A stretch of DNA of 64,000 bases from Gallionella sp. (GTDB lineage Bacteria > Pseudomonadota > Gammaproteobacteria > Burkholderiales > Gallionellaceae): contig PLWV01000017.1 in the NCBI GenBank assembly GCA_003153155.1, forward strand, positions 223,932 through 287,931, in the 5' to 3' direction. Below the pieces are notes generated by a model that was given only the letters and a program-made list of their open reading frames with translations, searched no databases and was not told where the DNA came from. Of the stretch, positions 42,504 through 52,696 are shown piece by piece. The first letter of the stretch is position 1, and each line of letters opens with the position of its first letter. Position numbers and translations under genes: made by a program.

Positions 42504-44787
42504 GGCGTTTCTTTTCGCGTTTCTTTTCGTGTTTCATTTCTGGGGCGGGTTTTTTGGCAGCCTTGGTTGCGCGACCCTTGGTTGCGTGGCCGTGCTCGGC
42601 AGCCCCGTGTCCAGAAGCATCGATCAACTCATTCAACACGAAGTCGACCTTGGTGCTTTCCATATCCACTTTAACCACGCGCACTTGCACGCGGTCACCG
42701 AGACGATAGCGTTGCCCGGTTCGCTCGCCGAGCAATTGATGTTTGGCGGCATCAAATTGGAAATAATCCTTGCCAAGTTCGGATATATGCACCAACCCTT
42801 CGACATACAAATCGTCCAGCGACACGAACATGCCAAAACTGGTGACCGACGAGACTGTGCCGGTGAACACGCTGCCCAAATGGTCGCGCATGTAGAAACA
42901 TTTCAACCAGGCCTCGACATCGCGCGTGGCATCGTCGGCGCGGCGTTCGGTCATCGAGCAATGCGCGCCCAGTTCGCTCCATTTCTGCGCAGGCGTATAT
43001 TTTTTGCCTTGCAGCACCGCCTTGATGGCGCGATGCACCAGCAGATCCGGGTAGCGGCGTATCGGCGATGTGAAGTGGGTGTAAGCGTCGTAACCCAAAC
43101 CGAAGTGCCCGATGTTCTCCGGCTCATACTTGGCCTGGCGCAACGAACGCAACATCACCATTTGCAGCAACCCGGCATCGGGACGGCCTTTGATGCGCTT
43201 GAGCAGCTTGGAATAATCGGCTGCCTGCGGATCATCTTCACCCGTCAGTTGCAAACCGAATTCCTTCATGAATTCACGCAGCGCTTCCAGCTTCTCCGGT
43301 GTCGGCCCCTGGTGGATGCGATACAGCACGGTGTGCTGATGCTCTTGCAAGTAACCTGCCGCGCACACGTTCGCCGCCAGCATGCACTCTTCGATCAGTT
43401 TATGCGCGTCATTGCGCACTACCGGCACGATGCGTTCGATCTTGCCCTGGTCGGTGAAGATCATCTGTGTCTCGACCGTCTCGAAGTCGATCGCGCCGCG
43501 CTTCTCACGCGCTTTTAACAACTTCTGAAACAACGCATAGAGATGTTGCAGATGCGGCACGATGGCAACGTTGCTGCTGGCCAACTCGCCATCCGGCTCG
43601 GCCAGCATTTCCGCGACCTGCGTGTAAGTCAGCCGCGCTTGCGAATGCATCACCGATGGATAGAAGCGATATTTTTCGATATCTCCGCTGCTGCTGATAT
43701 GCATGTCGCACACCATGCACAGCCGGTCCACACGCGGATTCAAGGAACACAGCCCGTTGGACAATTCTTCCGGCAACATCGGAATCACGCGGCGCGGAAA
43801 GTACACCGAGTTGCCGCGCAATATCGCCTCGCGATCCAGCGCGTCACCGGTTTGCACATAGTGGCTGACATCGGCGATCGCCACCACCAGCCGGTAGCCG
43901 CCTTTTTCCGGCGCGCAATACACCGCATCATCGAAGTCACGTGCGGTCTCGCCGTCGATGGTGACCAGCGGCAGGTTGCGGATGTCTTCACGCCCCGCCC
44001 AGTCTGCGGCAGCAACCACCGGAGAAATCTGCTTGGCCTGTCTTTCCACATCCTTGGGAAACTCATGCGGCAGATCATGCTTGCGCAACGCGATCTCGAT
44101 CTCCATACCGGGATCGGCATAGTTTCCCAACACCTCGGTGATGCGACCGATCGGCTGCGCGTGTTTGTCGGGTTGTTGCAAAATCTCCAGCATCACCACT
44201 TGTCCTGCTTTAGCTGCGCCGGATTGGCCGGGAGCGACCAGGATGTCCTGGGTGATACGGCGGTTTTCAGCCACCACAAACTGGATGCCATGCTCTTCGA
44301 ACAGGCGGCCGACCACGCGATTGTTGGCGCGCTCCAACACCTCGATAATCTTGGCTTCCGGTCGACCGCGCCTGTCCACACCAGATTGCCGCACCATCAC
44401 CACGTCGCCATGCAATACCTGGTGCATTTCCTTCTCGCTGAGGAACATATCCGGACTGCCGTCTTCAGGAATCAGGAAACCGAAACCATCAGGATGGCCC
44501 TGCACCTTGCCTTTGACCAGATCGAGCTTGTCCACCACGCAGATGTCACGTTTGCGATTGCGCATGATCTGCCCGTCGCGTTCCATCGCGCGCAGGCGGC
44601 GAGAAAATAAATCTTCCTCGTGGGTTTCAATCTGCAATAGTTGCAGCAACTCCTCATCACTTACCGGAGCACCTTGCTCGGTGAGTATCTGCAAAATGAA
44701 TTCGCGGCTCGGCAGCGGTTTTTCGTATTGCTCGCGTTCGCGTTCCAGGAATGGGTCTTGCAGACGCAAGTTCTTTTTATTTTTCAT
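42496..44787 (-). CDS. rnr: Ribonuclease R
   Basis: Start at [13 protein letters not shown]. 763 residues: an N-terminal winged-helix ([21 protein letters not shown]), cold-shock domains, the RNB catalytic domain with [17 protein letters not shown] (metal-binding aspartates), VADVSHYV, and [16 protein letters not shown], and C-terminal S1 domain ([20 protein letters not shown]) with a lysine-rich tail. A processive 3'-5' exoribonuclease that degrades structured RNA. A TTG at 44808 is an alternative start. Confidence 0.96.
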   Translation of the reverse strand: MKNKKNLRLQDPFLEREREQYEKPLPSREFILQILTEQGAPVSDEELLQLLQIETHEEDLFSRRLRAMERDGQIMRNRKRDICVVDKLDLVKGKVQGHPDGFGFLIPEDGSPDMFLSEKEMHQVLHGDVVMVRQSGVDRRGRPEAKIIEVLERANNRVVGRLFEEHGIQFVVAENRRITQDILVAPGQSGAAKAGQVVMLEILQQPDKHAQPIGRITEVLGNYADPGMEIEIALRKHDLPHEFPKDVERQAKQISPVVAAADWAGREDIRNLPLVTIDGETARDFDDAVYCAPEKGGYRLVVAIADVSHYVQTGDALDREAILRGNSVYFPRRVIPMLPEELSNGLCSLNPRVDRLCMVCDMHISSSGDIEKYRFYPSVMHSQARLTYTQVAEMLAEPDGELASSNVAIVPHLQHLYALFQKLLKAREKRGAIDFETVETQMIFTDQGKIERIVPVVRNDAHKLIEECMLAANVCAAGYLQEHQHTVLYRIHQGPTPEKLEALREFMKEFGLQLTGEDDPQAADYSKLLKRIKGRPDAGLLQMVMLRSLRQAKYEPENIGHFGLGYDAYTHFTSPIRRYPDLLVHRAIKAVLQGKKYTPAQKWSELGAHCSMTERRADDATRDVEAWLKCFYMRDHLGSVFTGTVSSVTSFGMFVSLDDLYVEGLVHISELGKDYFQFDAAKHQLLGERTGQRYRLGDRVQVRVVKVDMESTKVDFVLNELIDASGHGAAEHGHATKGRATKAAKKPAPEMKHEKKREKKRHG

Positions 44788-44836
44788 TGACAATGTATCC
44801 TTTAACAATTAAATTGCGCGCCTTCGGCAAATCTAA

Positions 44837-44921
44837 GCCCAGATGGCGGAATTGGTAGACGCGCACGGTTCAGGTCCGTGTGCCGCAAGGTGTGGAGGTT
44901 CGAGTCCTCTTCTGGGCACCA
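44837..44921 (+). tRNA. tRNA-Leu(CAG)
   Basis: 85 bases including the encoded CCA. Acceptor GCCCAGA pairs with TCTGGGC; anticodon stem-loop CACGG-TTCAGGT-CCGTG gives anticodon CAG; a long variable arm (TGCCGCAAGGTGT region) marks a class II tRNA; T arm GGAGG-TTCGAGT-CCTCT. All arms fold by eye. Confidence 0.96.
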
Positions 44922-44930
44922 GTACAAAAC

Positions 44931-44958
44931 ATGGCTCGCGCTAGCGGGCCATTTTCAT
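44931..44958 (+). terminator. Probable terminator of tRNA-Leu
   Basis: ATGGC-t-CGC-gcta-GCG-g-GCCAT followed by TTTTCATTTTC: a stem with one internal mismatch and a T-rich tail, 10 bp after the tRNA. Confidence 0.65.
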
Positions 44959-45092
44959 TTTCAAACATATTCCAATTCTATTTCGAAGGTCAAACAAGGC
45001 GGCGACGAGCAAACGACGCAGACAGTGCTAATAGCACGGCAAGGAGTTTGCGAGGAAGCCAACGCAGTTTCACCGATGAAATGGGATTGGAA

Positions 45093-46427
<1,335 letters not shown>

Positions 46428-47666
46428 TCAAAGCGCAACAACCTGCCAAACCCCATCGCGCAAAACCAATTCACGATCGCACTGCAACTCCCGGCGCAAT
46501 GTCACATCGCCAAGCAAATCCACCACCACCGCTTCACCCGCCGCGCGAAGTTGTGCGATCTTGTCGCGCAAAGCGGCATCATCGAGCGGGTGCCCCGTGA
46601 GACTTTTGGTCGGGCACCCGCCGGACAAAAGTTTTTCGTAGTGCGGCGCGCATACGCCTAACCTGGCTGCTTGCGGCGGCAACAGGCGATACAACTGGCG
46701 CAGGTCCATGCTGAATCCGGTCGCGGCGCGCGCCCGCCCGAAGCTCTTGCCGAGATCGTCGTAGCGTCCACCCAGCGCAATCGCGTCGTGGCTGCCGGCA
46801 TGGTAGGCGGCAAACACCATGCCGTTGTGATAGTGATAGCCGCGCAGATCGGCGAGGTCTATGCCCACGCTGGACACCAGCGGTTGCAACTTGCCGGAAA
46901 TGCTTTGCAAATCATCCAGTGCCGAACCGATTCCCGGATAATCCGGCAACAGCTTGCGCGCCTTCGCCAGCACATCAGCACAATTGCCATACAGTGTCGG
47001 CAGTGCCAGCAAAGCGTTGCGCAAGGTCGCATCCAGCGGTTTCGCCAAGGACTGCAAAGCCGCACTGTCCTTGCTTTGCAACGCGACGAATAATTCACTT
47101 TCGATATTCTTGTCGAGCTTGGCATGGCTCACCAGCGCGCGAAACACGTCAACATGACCGAGATCGAGATGCACGTCTTTGATGCCCAGCAAAGCCAGTG
47201 ATTGCAGCATCAACTGCTGAATTTCCAGATCGCTTTCCAAGCCGCCATGCCCATACAACTCGGCACCGATCTGCAGCAACTCACGGGTACGCGTCAGTCC
47301 CACCGGTTGGGTGTGCAACACGCTGCCGGCATAGCACAAGCGCGTCACACCTTGACGATTGAGCAGATGAGCATCGATGCGAGCCACTTGCGGGGTGATG
47401 TCGGCGCGCAATGCCAGGGTACGTCCGCTCAACTGATCGACCAGTTTGAAAGTGCGCAGATCCATGTCATCCGGGTGCCCGGCCAAAAGTTTTTCGGCGC
47501 TGCCATCGATCAACAACGATTCGGCATATTCCAGCAGCGGCGGTGCGACCAATTGATACCCCGACTTGCGCAACAGATCGAGGAATTGCGCCCGCATCCG
47601 CTCGATGCACCACGCCTCATCGGGCAGCATGTCTTCTACAAATTCGGGGAGCAACCAGTTTTGCAT
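46428..47666 (-). CDS. hisZ: ATP phosphoribosyltransferase regulatory subunit HisZ, with repeat F insertions
   Basis: 412 residues of the HisRS-like class II fold: MRAQFLDLLRKSGYQLVAPP, LRADITPQVARIDAHLLN, and YHNGMVFAAYH. HisZ pairs with a short HisG to catalyse and regulate the first step of histidine synthesis. Two segments look foreign: AEKLLAGHPDDMD before LRTFKLVDQ, and YEKLLSGGCPTKSLTGHPLD before DAALRDK. Both are encoded by copies of repeat F. Neither falls in a conserved motif, so the protein may tolerate them. Confidence 0.92.
   Translation of the reverse strand: MQNWLLPEFVEDMLPDEAWCIERMRAQFLDLLRKSGYQLVAPPLLEYAESLLIDGSAEKLLAGHPDDMDLRTFKLVDQLSGRTLALRADITPQVARIDAHLLNRQGVTRLCYAGSVLHTQPVGLTRTRELLQIGAELYGHGGLESDLEIQQLMLQSLALLGIKDVHLDLGHVDVFRALVSHAKLDKNIESELFVALQSKDSAALQSLAKPLDATLRNALLALPTLYGNCADVLAKARKLLPDYPGIGSALDDLQSISGKLQPLVSSVGIDLADLRGYHYHNGMVFAAYHAGSHDAIALGGRYDDLGKSFGRARAATGFSMDLRQLYRLLPPQAARLGVCAPHYEKLLSGGCPTKSLTGHPLDDAALRDKIAQLRAAGEAVVVDLLGDVTLRRELQCDRELVLRDGVWQVVAL
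46587..46638 (-). repeat. Repeat F, compound copy inside hisZ
   Basis: Minus strand CGAAAAACTTTTGTCCG followed by GCGGGTGCCC and, 16 bases later, GGGCACCCGC, which pair as a 10-bp inverted repeat. Between them is a second, shorter gaccaaaagt segment. The insertion is in frame. Confidence 0.75.
47472..47496 (-). repeat. Repeat F, second copy inside hisZ
   Basis: Minus strand CGAAAAACTTTTGGCCGGGC then ACCCG: 23 of 25 bases match the intergenic copy at 22027 allowing the central TTC/TTT difference. Read in frame as EKLLAGHP. Confidence 0.75.
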
Positions 47667-47702
47667 CAGGGAATCTCTATAAATTCATTTTCCGGGCGAA
47701 TC

Positions 47703-47752
47703 CACCCGCAAGGAGTAGGCCGGTGGGTGCCCCGCTGCTGCGCAGCGACCCT
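47703..47752. repeat. Dispersed 50-bp repeat E, copy 2
   Basis: Matches 12335-12384 with three mismatches. It lies in the 202-bp space between DUF2065 and hisZ genes, which in this operon is otherwise tight. Downstream the sequence becomes a degenerate GC-rich stretch (ctcgcggcgtcgcgtgctcg). Confidence 0.85.
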
Positions 47753-47868
47753 AACGCTCGCGGCGTCGCGTGCTCGCTCATGCCTCGTCTATCAATCTGA
47801 TATGCCTCGTCATTCGCTGCGCGGCTCCTTGCGCTTCATCCCGCAAAAGTGAATTTTAGAGGTTCCCA

Positions 47869-48054
47869 TCATTTGATCCAATACAGCAACAGCAGGCCGG
47901 CCAGCATCGCGCTGAAGCCGACGAAGCGCAATTGACCATCCGACAGCGTCACCAGCTTGCGGAAAGCTTCGCGCCACAATTCAGGCAACACGAAGGGCAT
48001 CATTCCCTCAATCACCAGCATCATCGCCAAACCAAGCAGCCAATAATCGAGCAC
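47869..48054 (-). CDS. DUF2065 small membrane protein
   Basis: 61 residues with two hydrophobic helices (LLGLAMMLVIEGMMPFVLP and LRFVGFSAMLAGLLLLYW). DUF2065 proteins regularly occur between hflC and hisZ or purA. It starts 1 bp after the hflC stop. Function unknown; possibly associated with the HflKC complex. Confidence 0.88.
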   Translation of the reverse strand: MLDYWLLGLAMMLVIEGMMPFVLPELWREAFRKLVTLSDGQLRFVGFSAMLAGLLLLYWIK

Positions 48055-48055
48055 A

Positions 48056-48934
48056 CTATTTACCAGCCTTGCTTGGGGTTTTCAGATATTTAAAGAAAGC
48101 TGAACTGGGATCAAGCACCATCACGTCGCTCTTGTTCTTGAAGCTCTGTTTGTAGGCTTCCAGACTGCGGTAAAACGCATAGAACTCTGCATTACGACCA
48201 AATGAAGCCGCATACAAAGCGGTAGCCCTGGCGTCGCCCTCGCCTTTGGTTTTCTGCGCTTCGCGATAAGCCTCAGCCAAAATCACTTGGCGTTGTTTGT
48301 CAGCATTGGCCTTGATTTTTTCGCCCTCGGCCGCACCGGAAGCACGCAATTCATTGGCCACACGCTTACGCTCGGCATCCATACGGCGATATACCGAGTC
48401 GCTGATCTCCAACGGGAAATCCACTCGTTTGAGGCGTACGTCCAGCACTTGCACACCTATTTTGCGTGCATCGCTGTCGGTCTTTTCGCGCAACACGGTC
48501 ATGATTTGTTCGCGTTCGCCGGATACCACCTCGTGGATGGTGCGCTTGCCGAATTCCTCGCGCATACTGGAATTGACCGTTTGCATCAAACGCGTTACAG
48601 CGCGCATTTCATCGCCGCCGACGCTGATGTAATACTGCTTTACATCCACGATGCGCCATTTGACAAAGGAATCCACCATCACGTTTTTCTTTTCCGCCGT
48701 GATGAAACGCTCAGGCTCCCCGGTATCCAGCGTGAGGATGCGCGAATCAAAGAAGCGCACGTTTTGCATCAGCGGCACCTTGAAATACAGACCCGGTTCG
48801 GTTTTGACACTGACCACTTCGCCCAACTGGAACACAATCGCATTCTGGCGCTGATCCACCACGAACACACTCATGCTCAGCAGGATTAACGCAACGGCCG
48901 CGCCGATCAGTACGTTGCCAATATTCTTTTTCAT
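48056..48934 (-). CDS. hflC: HflC, modulator of FtsH protease
   Basis: 292 residues. One N-terminal membrane helix (VLIGAAVALILLSMSVFVV), then the SPFH/prohibitin domain (VVDQRQNAIVFQLGEVV, GLYFKVPLMQNVRFFD) and coiled coil rich in Ala/Glu/Lys (RVANELRASGAAEGEKIKA). With HflK it forms a large cage around FtsH in the inner membrane. The start overlaps the hflK stop by one base. Confidence 0.94.
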   Translation of the reverse strand: MKKNIGNVLIGAAVALILLSMSVFVVDQRQNAIVFQLGEVVSVKTEPGLYFKVPLMQNVRFFDSRILTLDTGEPERFITAEKKNVMVDSFVKWRIVDVKQYYISVGGDEMRAVTRLMQTVNSSMREEFGKRTIHEVVSGEREQIMTVLREKTDSDARKIGVQVLDVRLKRVDFPLEISDSVYRRMDAERKRVANELRASGAAEGEKIKANADKQRQVILAEAYREAQKTKGEGDARATALYAASFGRNAEFYAFYRSLEAYKQSFKNKSDVMVLDPSSAFFKYLKTPSKAGK

Positions 48935-50124
48935 TAGCGTGCCTCCCGATCGCGGCTTAGCAGCGAATCACGTGCGCGCTGTGCTGCAGTGTTGTCATTT
49001 CCCTGTGTTGTAACAGGTGCGGTATCGACTTTCGCAGCAGGCTGCACATCTGTTTCCATGCTGCCGGCACGACTGGTTTCGATCAATTTATCCAGCGGCA
49101 AATACAACAAGCTGTTGCCGTTCTTTTGATCGACCATCACCTTGCTGATATTGCCCATCACCTGTTGCATCATGTCCAAATACATGCGCTCACGTGTGAC
49201 GGAAGGAGCTTTTTCATATTCCACCAATATTTGCTTGAAGCGACTGGCATCACCTTCGGCATTGGCGATCACACTTTGCTTGTAGCCTTGCGATTCTTGT
49301 ATCAAACGTGCCGCCGCACCGCTTGCACGCGGTATCACGTCATTGGCATAAGCCTGGCCTTCGTTCTTTTGCCGTTCGCGATCCTGCCCGGCTTTCACCG
49401 CATCATCGAAAGCAGCCTGCACTTGTTCGGGCGGTTGCGCGTTCTGCATGGTCAACTTGCTGATCAGGATGCCGGACTTGTAGCGATTCAGAATATCCTG
49501 CATCAACTTGGTCGCAGCGGCAGCCACTTGCTCGCGGCCTTCATAGAGCACATAGTCCATCTTGCTCTTGCCGACCACCTCGCGAATCGCGGTTTCCGCC
49601 GCTTGACGCACGTTCTCGTCGGGCATGCGGTTGTTGAACAGATATTCGCTCGGATCGCTCAGGAAGTACTGCACCGCAAACTGGATGTCGATGATGTTTT
49701 CGTCGTCGGTCAGCATCAACGACTCCTTGATGATCTTGTTCTTGACGTTATCGCGATAACCCACTTCTACGGTACGAACCTGGCTCAAATTGACGATTTC
49801 CACGGCCTCGATCGGGAACGGCAAATGCCAACGCGGACCGGGCTGGGTCGTTTCGACCAACTTGCCAAAACGCAACACCACGCCGCGCTGACTGGCATCC
49901 ACAATATAAAAGCCACTGCCCACCCAGATCAACACAACAATCGCAGCAATTAAGCCCATACCGCCGGCAAAACCTTTCATCGGTGCGCCGTTGCCAGGTT
50001 TGCCAGCCCCGCCCTTGCCGCCCATCAAGGAAGACACTTTTGCATTGAGCTTGCGCAACAACGCTTCCAGATCAGGCGGGCCGCCGTTGTTCTTATTACC
50101 CCATTGCGGATCATTCAATCCCAT
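48934..50124 (-). CDS. hflK: HflK, modulator of FtsH protease
   Basis: The ATG at 50124 (MGLNDPQWGNKNNGGPPDLE) is the usual HflK start; it lies inside the 3' end of hflX (14-bp overlap). 396 residues: Gly/Pro-rich cytoplasmic N-terminus, membrane helix (GLIAAIVVLIWVGSGFYIV), SPFH domain (DASQRGVVLRFGKLVETTQP), and helical C-terminus. Partner of HflC. Confidence 0.94.
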   Translation of the reverse strand: MGLNDPQWGNKNNGGPPDLEALLRKLNAKVSSLMGGKGGAGKPGNGAPMKGFAGGMGLIAAIVVLIWVGSGFYIVDASQRGVVLRFGKLVETTQPGPRWHLPFPIEAVEIVNLSQVRTVEVGYRDNVKNKIIKESLMLTDDENIIDIQFAVQYFLSDPSEYLFNNRMPDENVRQAAETAIREVVGKSKMDYVLYEGREQVAAAATKLMQDILNRYKSGILISKLTMQNAQPPEQVQAAFDDAVKAGQDRERQKNEGQAYANDVIPRASGAAARLIQESQGYKQSVIANAEGDASRFKQILVEYEKAPSVTRERMYLDMMQQVMGNISKVMVDQKNGNSLLYLPLDKLIETSRAGSMETDVQPAAKVDTAPVTTQGNDNTAAQRARDSLLSRDREAR

Positions 50125-51289
50125 ATTCGTCACTCGCTTGATTAATTTGATTCTCAACTACTGCGGAGGCTTGGCGCGTGGTCTTGGCTTCCATCAAGGC
50201 CAGCCGCAATCCATCCAAACCCGCGCCACTTTTGGCACTCAGAAAAACGCGAACGATTCTACCATAATCGTCGCGCTGCACGCTGGGCGGCACATCCTGC
50301 AAGTCGATCTTATTGAACACCAAAACCTGCGGAATGTCCGCCGCACCGATTTCAGTCAACACTTTATTCACCTCGGCAATCTGATCGTCGCGATTGGCAT
50401 TATTGGCATCCACCACATGCAGCAGCAAATCAGCCTGAATCGTCTCTTCCAGCGTGCTGCGAAACGCAGCGATCAACGAGTGCGGCAGATGACGGATGAA
50501 ACCGACGGTGTCCGACACCACGATCTCGCCCGACTCTTCAGTGAACATGCGGCGCGAGGTGGTATCCAGCGTGGCGAACAATTGGTCGGCCACATAGACG
50601 TTAGCACGGGTCAGCTTGTTAAACAGCGTGGACTTGCCCGCATTGGTATAACCCACGATGGATACCGACAGCACATCGTGGCGATTGCGCGCGCGGCGCT
50701 GTACCACACGTTGATGCTTGAGCTTTTCCAGGCGTTCTTTCAACAGATGAACGCGTTTATCCATCTTGCGCCTATCCAGTTCCAGCTTGGTTTCACCGGG
50801 GCCACGCGCACCCACCGCGAATTTTTGCTGTCCCATGTCGGCGCCCTGCCCGACCAGACGCGCAGCGAGATACTTGAGTTGCGCCAACTCCACCTGAACC
50901 TTGCCTTCATGGCTTTGCGCACGCTGCGCAAAAATATCCAGGATCAACATGGTCCGGTCGATCACGCGTGTATTCAGCTTGGTGGTCAGGTTACGCATCT
51001 GCGCGGGGGAAAGGTCATGATTGAAGATGACCAGCGGGACTTCCAATCGTTCTACGAGCTCAGCGATTTCCTGCACCTTGCCGCTACCCGCGAACAACGC
51101 CGCGTCTGGACGTTGCCGCTTGGCTTCAACGACAGCCAAGGTGCGCACACCAGCGGTTTCGGCCAGCAAACGCAACTCGTCTAAACTCTCACTGTGGTCG
51201 CTGTCGCCGAAATCAATACTAACCAGGACTGCGGCCTCAGACGGGTGCCCGGACAATAGCTTTTTGTCGTCGGCAGACTTTTGCTGCAT
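50111..51289 (-). CDS. hflX: GTPase HflX, with repeat F near the N-terminus
   Basis: 392 residues. HflX N-terminal domain (SHSESLDELRLLAETAGV-like), Gly-rich linker GARGPGETKLELDRR, then G domain: G1 GYTNAGKSTLF, G3 DTVGFIRHLPHSL, G4 NKIDL. HflX is a ribosome-splitting GTPase. The first ~20 residues (QQKSADDKKLLSGHPSEAAV) contain a repeat F copy, replacing the usual short N-terminus. Its start overlaps the hfq stop (TAATG). Confidence 0.94.
   Translation of the reverse strand: MQQKSADDKKLLSGHPSEAAVLVSIDFGDSDHSESLDELRLLAETAGVRTLAVVEAKRQRPDAALFAGSGKVQEIAELVERLEVPLVIFNHDLSPAQMRNLTTKLNTRVIDRTMLILDIFAQRAQSHEGKVQVELAQLKYLAARLVGQGADMGQQKFAVGARGPGETKLELDRRKMDKRVHLLKERLEKLKHQRVVQRRARNRHDVLSVSIVGYTNAGKSTLFNKLTRANVYVADQLFATLDTTSRRMFTEESGEIVVSDTVGFIRHLPHSLIAAFRSTLEETIQADLLLHVVDANNANRDDQIAEVNKVLTEIGAADIPQVLVFNKIDLQDVPPSVQRDDYGRIVRVFLSAKSGAGLDGLRLALMEAKTTRQASAVVENQINQASDEYGIE
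51242..51269 (-). repeat. Repeat F, copy inside hflX
   Basis: Minus strand CGACAAAAAGCTATTGTCCG then GGCACCCG. Read in frame as KKLLSGHP. The match to the other copies is strongest in the GTCCGGGCACCCG half. Confidence 0.65.
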
Positions 51290-51522
51290 TACTCTGCGTC
51301 GTCGTGGGGAATGCTGATCGCACGTGCAGGAACGATAGTCGAAATAGCGTGTTTATAGACCATCTGGGTGATCGTATTTTTCAGCAGCACCACATACTGA
51401 TCGAACGATTCGACCTGGCCTTGCAGCTTGATGCCATTCACCAGATAAATCGCAACCTGCACATGCTCTTTGCGCAGCATATTGAGAAACGGGTCTTGCA
51501 GTTGTTGTCCTTTTTCACTCAT
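51289..51522 (-). CDS. hfq: RNA chaperone Hfq
   Basis: 77 residues, Sm1 ([42 protein letters not shown]) and Sm2 motif ([10 protein letters not shown]). It forms hexamers that pair small RNAs with mRNAs. First gene of the leftward operon hfq-hflX-hflK-hflC-DUF2065-hisZ-purA, which is tightly overlapping except at the repeat-bearing space before hisZ. Confidence 0.97.
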   Translation of the reverse strand: MSEKGQQLQDPFLNMLRKEHVQVAIYLVNGIKLQGQVESFDQYVVLLKNTITQMVYKHAISTIVPARAISIPHDDAE

Positions 51523-51718
51523 GTTATTGCTCTTATAGTTAGGAACGGGGTAGCACTTTACTGGATTCCGAGGCGGCTGTGAACATATTTACCCGGAAGC
51601 TATATAAATTACCTTGAAGCTATAGAAATGTCCGGAAATGTTACAGCCCTGCGGGTGCGACTTTGCCTTCAAAACAGTCGGAACAAACGATAGCCGCAAA
51701 ATCCATGCGTAGAAGAAA

Positions 51719-51747
51719 AATGGGTTAGGTATTTAACCTAACCCATT
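51719..51747 (-). terminator. Terminator of the original tRNA-Arg gene
   Basis: AATGGGTTAGGT-loop-ACCTAACCCATT, 12-bp perfect stem, followed on the minus strand by TTTTTC. It lies 8 bp beyond the tRNA 3' fragment, exactly where the terminator of an intact tRNA gene would be. Confidence 0.88.
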
Positions 51748-51754
51748 GAATTGA

Positions 51755-51801
51755 TGGTGCGCCCGGAGCGATTCGAACGCCCGACCCCTTGGTTCGTAGC
51801 C
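51755..51801 (-). other. tRNA-Arg(ACG) 3' fragment: probable att site
   Basis: The minus strand reads CTACGAA-CCAAG (anticodon loop with ACG and 3' stem), GGGTC variable region, T arm GGGCG-TTCGAAT-CGCTC, acceptor CGGGCGC and ACCA. The 5' half (acceptor strand, D arm) is absent upstream. A 3' tRNA fragment plus terminator on the chromosome side is the scar left when a tyrosine recombinase integrates an element at a tRNA 3' end; the reconstituted tRNA should be at the other end of the element. Confidence 0.85.
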
Positions 51802-52099
51802 TGCCATAATTTTCCCACGTCTATATATATCAATAGGTTGCCAACTTCCATAACCAGTTCAGTGCCAATTAGTGCCTATAAATGCGGTAAGAGTCGCGCA
51901 AAAGTCGCGCAGATAAATTTCTCACTTGGCCTTCTGCCTTAAGAAACACCCACCCCAGAATGATACATGTATGGCGCACAATAGTAAGCGCCAGTTTCAC
52001 ATGCCACCTTAAACACTCCCTGCGTTCATGATTAATTAATAAATCTTGCAAAGTGTCAGAAATATGATCATAATTCTACCAGATAAAAGAGGTGTCACC

Positions 52100-52696
52100 A
52101 TGCAAACTCTCACCAAACAAGTCTTGGAGCACGCTACCGGATTGCCGGAGGGCACTCCTTTGGTTGCAAAAGAGTTGTTGCACCTAGGCAGCAGAGCGGC
52201 AGTTGATCAAGTGCTATCCCGCCTTGTGCGGCGCGGCGTTCTGCTGAGAGTTGGTCGCGGCATCTATGCGCTGCCTGTCGAGAGCCGCTTTGGAACCCGT
52301 GCGCCTTCGACCGTCAAAATGGTCGAAGGTCTAGCGAACCAACGGGGGGAAACTATCGTGTCTCACGGCGCTGCTGCCGCCAACACGCTAGGCCTGACCA
52401 CGCAGGTGCCGATGCGGGCGGTCTATCTCACTTCCGGTCGCAGTCGCCACTTGAAACTGGGCGCACAAACGGTCGAATTCCGGCATGCGCCGATCTGGCA
52501 GTTGATCTTCCCTGGCTTGGCTGCCGGCGACGTAGTGCGGGCACTGGCTTGGCTGGGTCCGGAAAAAGCCGGGGAAGCGATCCTGAAGCTGCGCTCTAAA
52601 CTGCCGCCGTCTGAACTGGAAAAGGTTGCATCAGCGCGTTCGCGCCTGCCGACTTGGATGGCCCAAGAGATCAGTGCATTGGTAACTCATGACTGA
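52100..52696 (+). CDS. abiEi: AbiEi-type antitoxin (transcriptional regulator)
   Basis: Start at MQTLTKQVLEHATGLPEG with agaggtgtcacc upstream. 198 residues: N-terminal winged helix (LVAKELLHLGSRAAVDQVLSRLVRRGVLLRVGRGIYAL) and the C-terminal domain of DUF6088/AbiEi proteins (ETIVSHGAAAANTLGL, AVYLTSGRSRHLKLG). It represses its own operon and counters the toxin encoded next, with which it overlaps by 8 bp. AbiE is a type IV toxin-antitoxin acting in phage abortive infection. Confidence 0.88.
   Translation: MQTLTKQVLEHATGLPEGTPLVAKELLHLGSRAAVDQVLSRLVRRGVLLRVGRGIYALPVESRFGTRAPSTVKMVEGLANQRGETIVSHGAAAANTLGLTTQVPMRAVYLTSGRSRHLKLGAQTVEFRHAPIWQLIFPGLAAGDVVRALAWLGPEKAGEAILKLRSKLPPSELEKVASARSRLPTWMAQEISALVTHD

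Larger units (their letters stand above)
51523..52099. other. 577-bp region spanning the ICE boundary
   Basis: No gene supported. From left: the hfq promoter region, a terminator at 51719-51747, a tRNA-Arg 3' fragment at 51755-51801, then element DNA with a direct repeat (gtcgcgca twice at about 51891-51910) that could be a recombinase arm site. The track ORF at 51751 is read through the tRNA fragment and is not a gene. Confidence 0.7.

Noticed and set aside
51751-51942. ORF MVRPERFERPTPWFVA
   Set aside because: It is read through the antisense of the tRNA-Arg 3' fragment and has no independent support.
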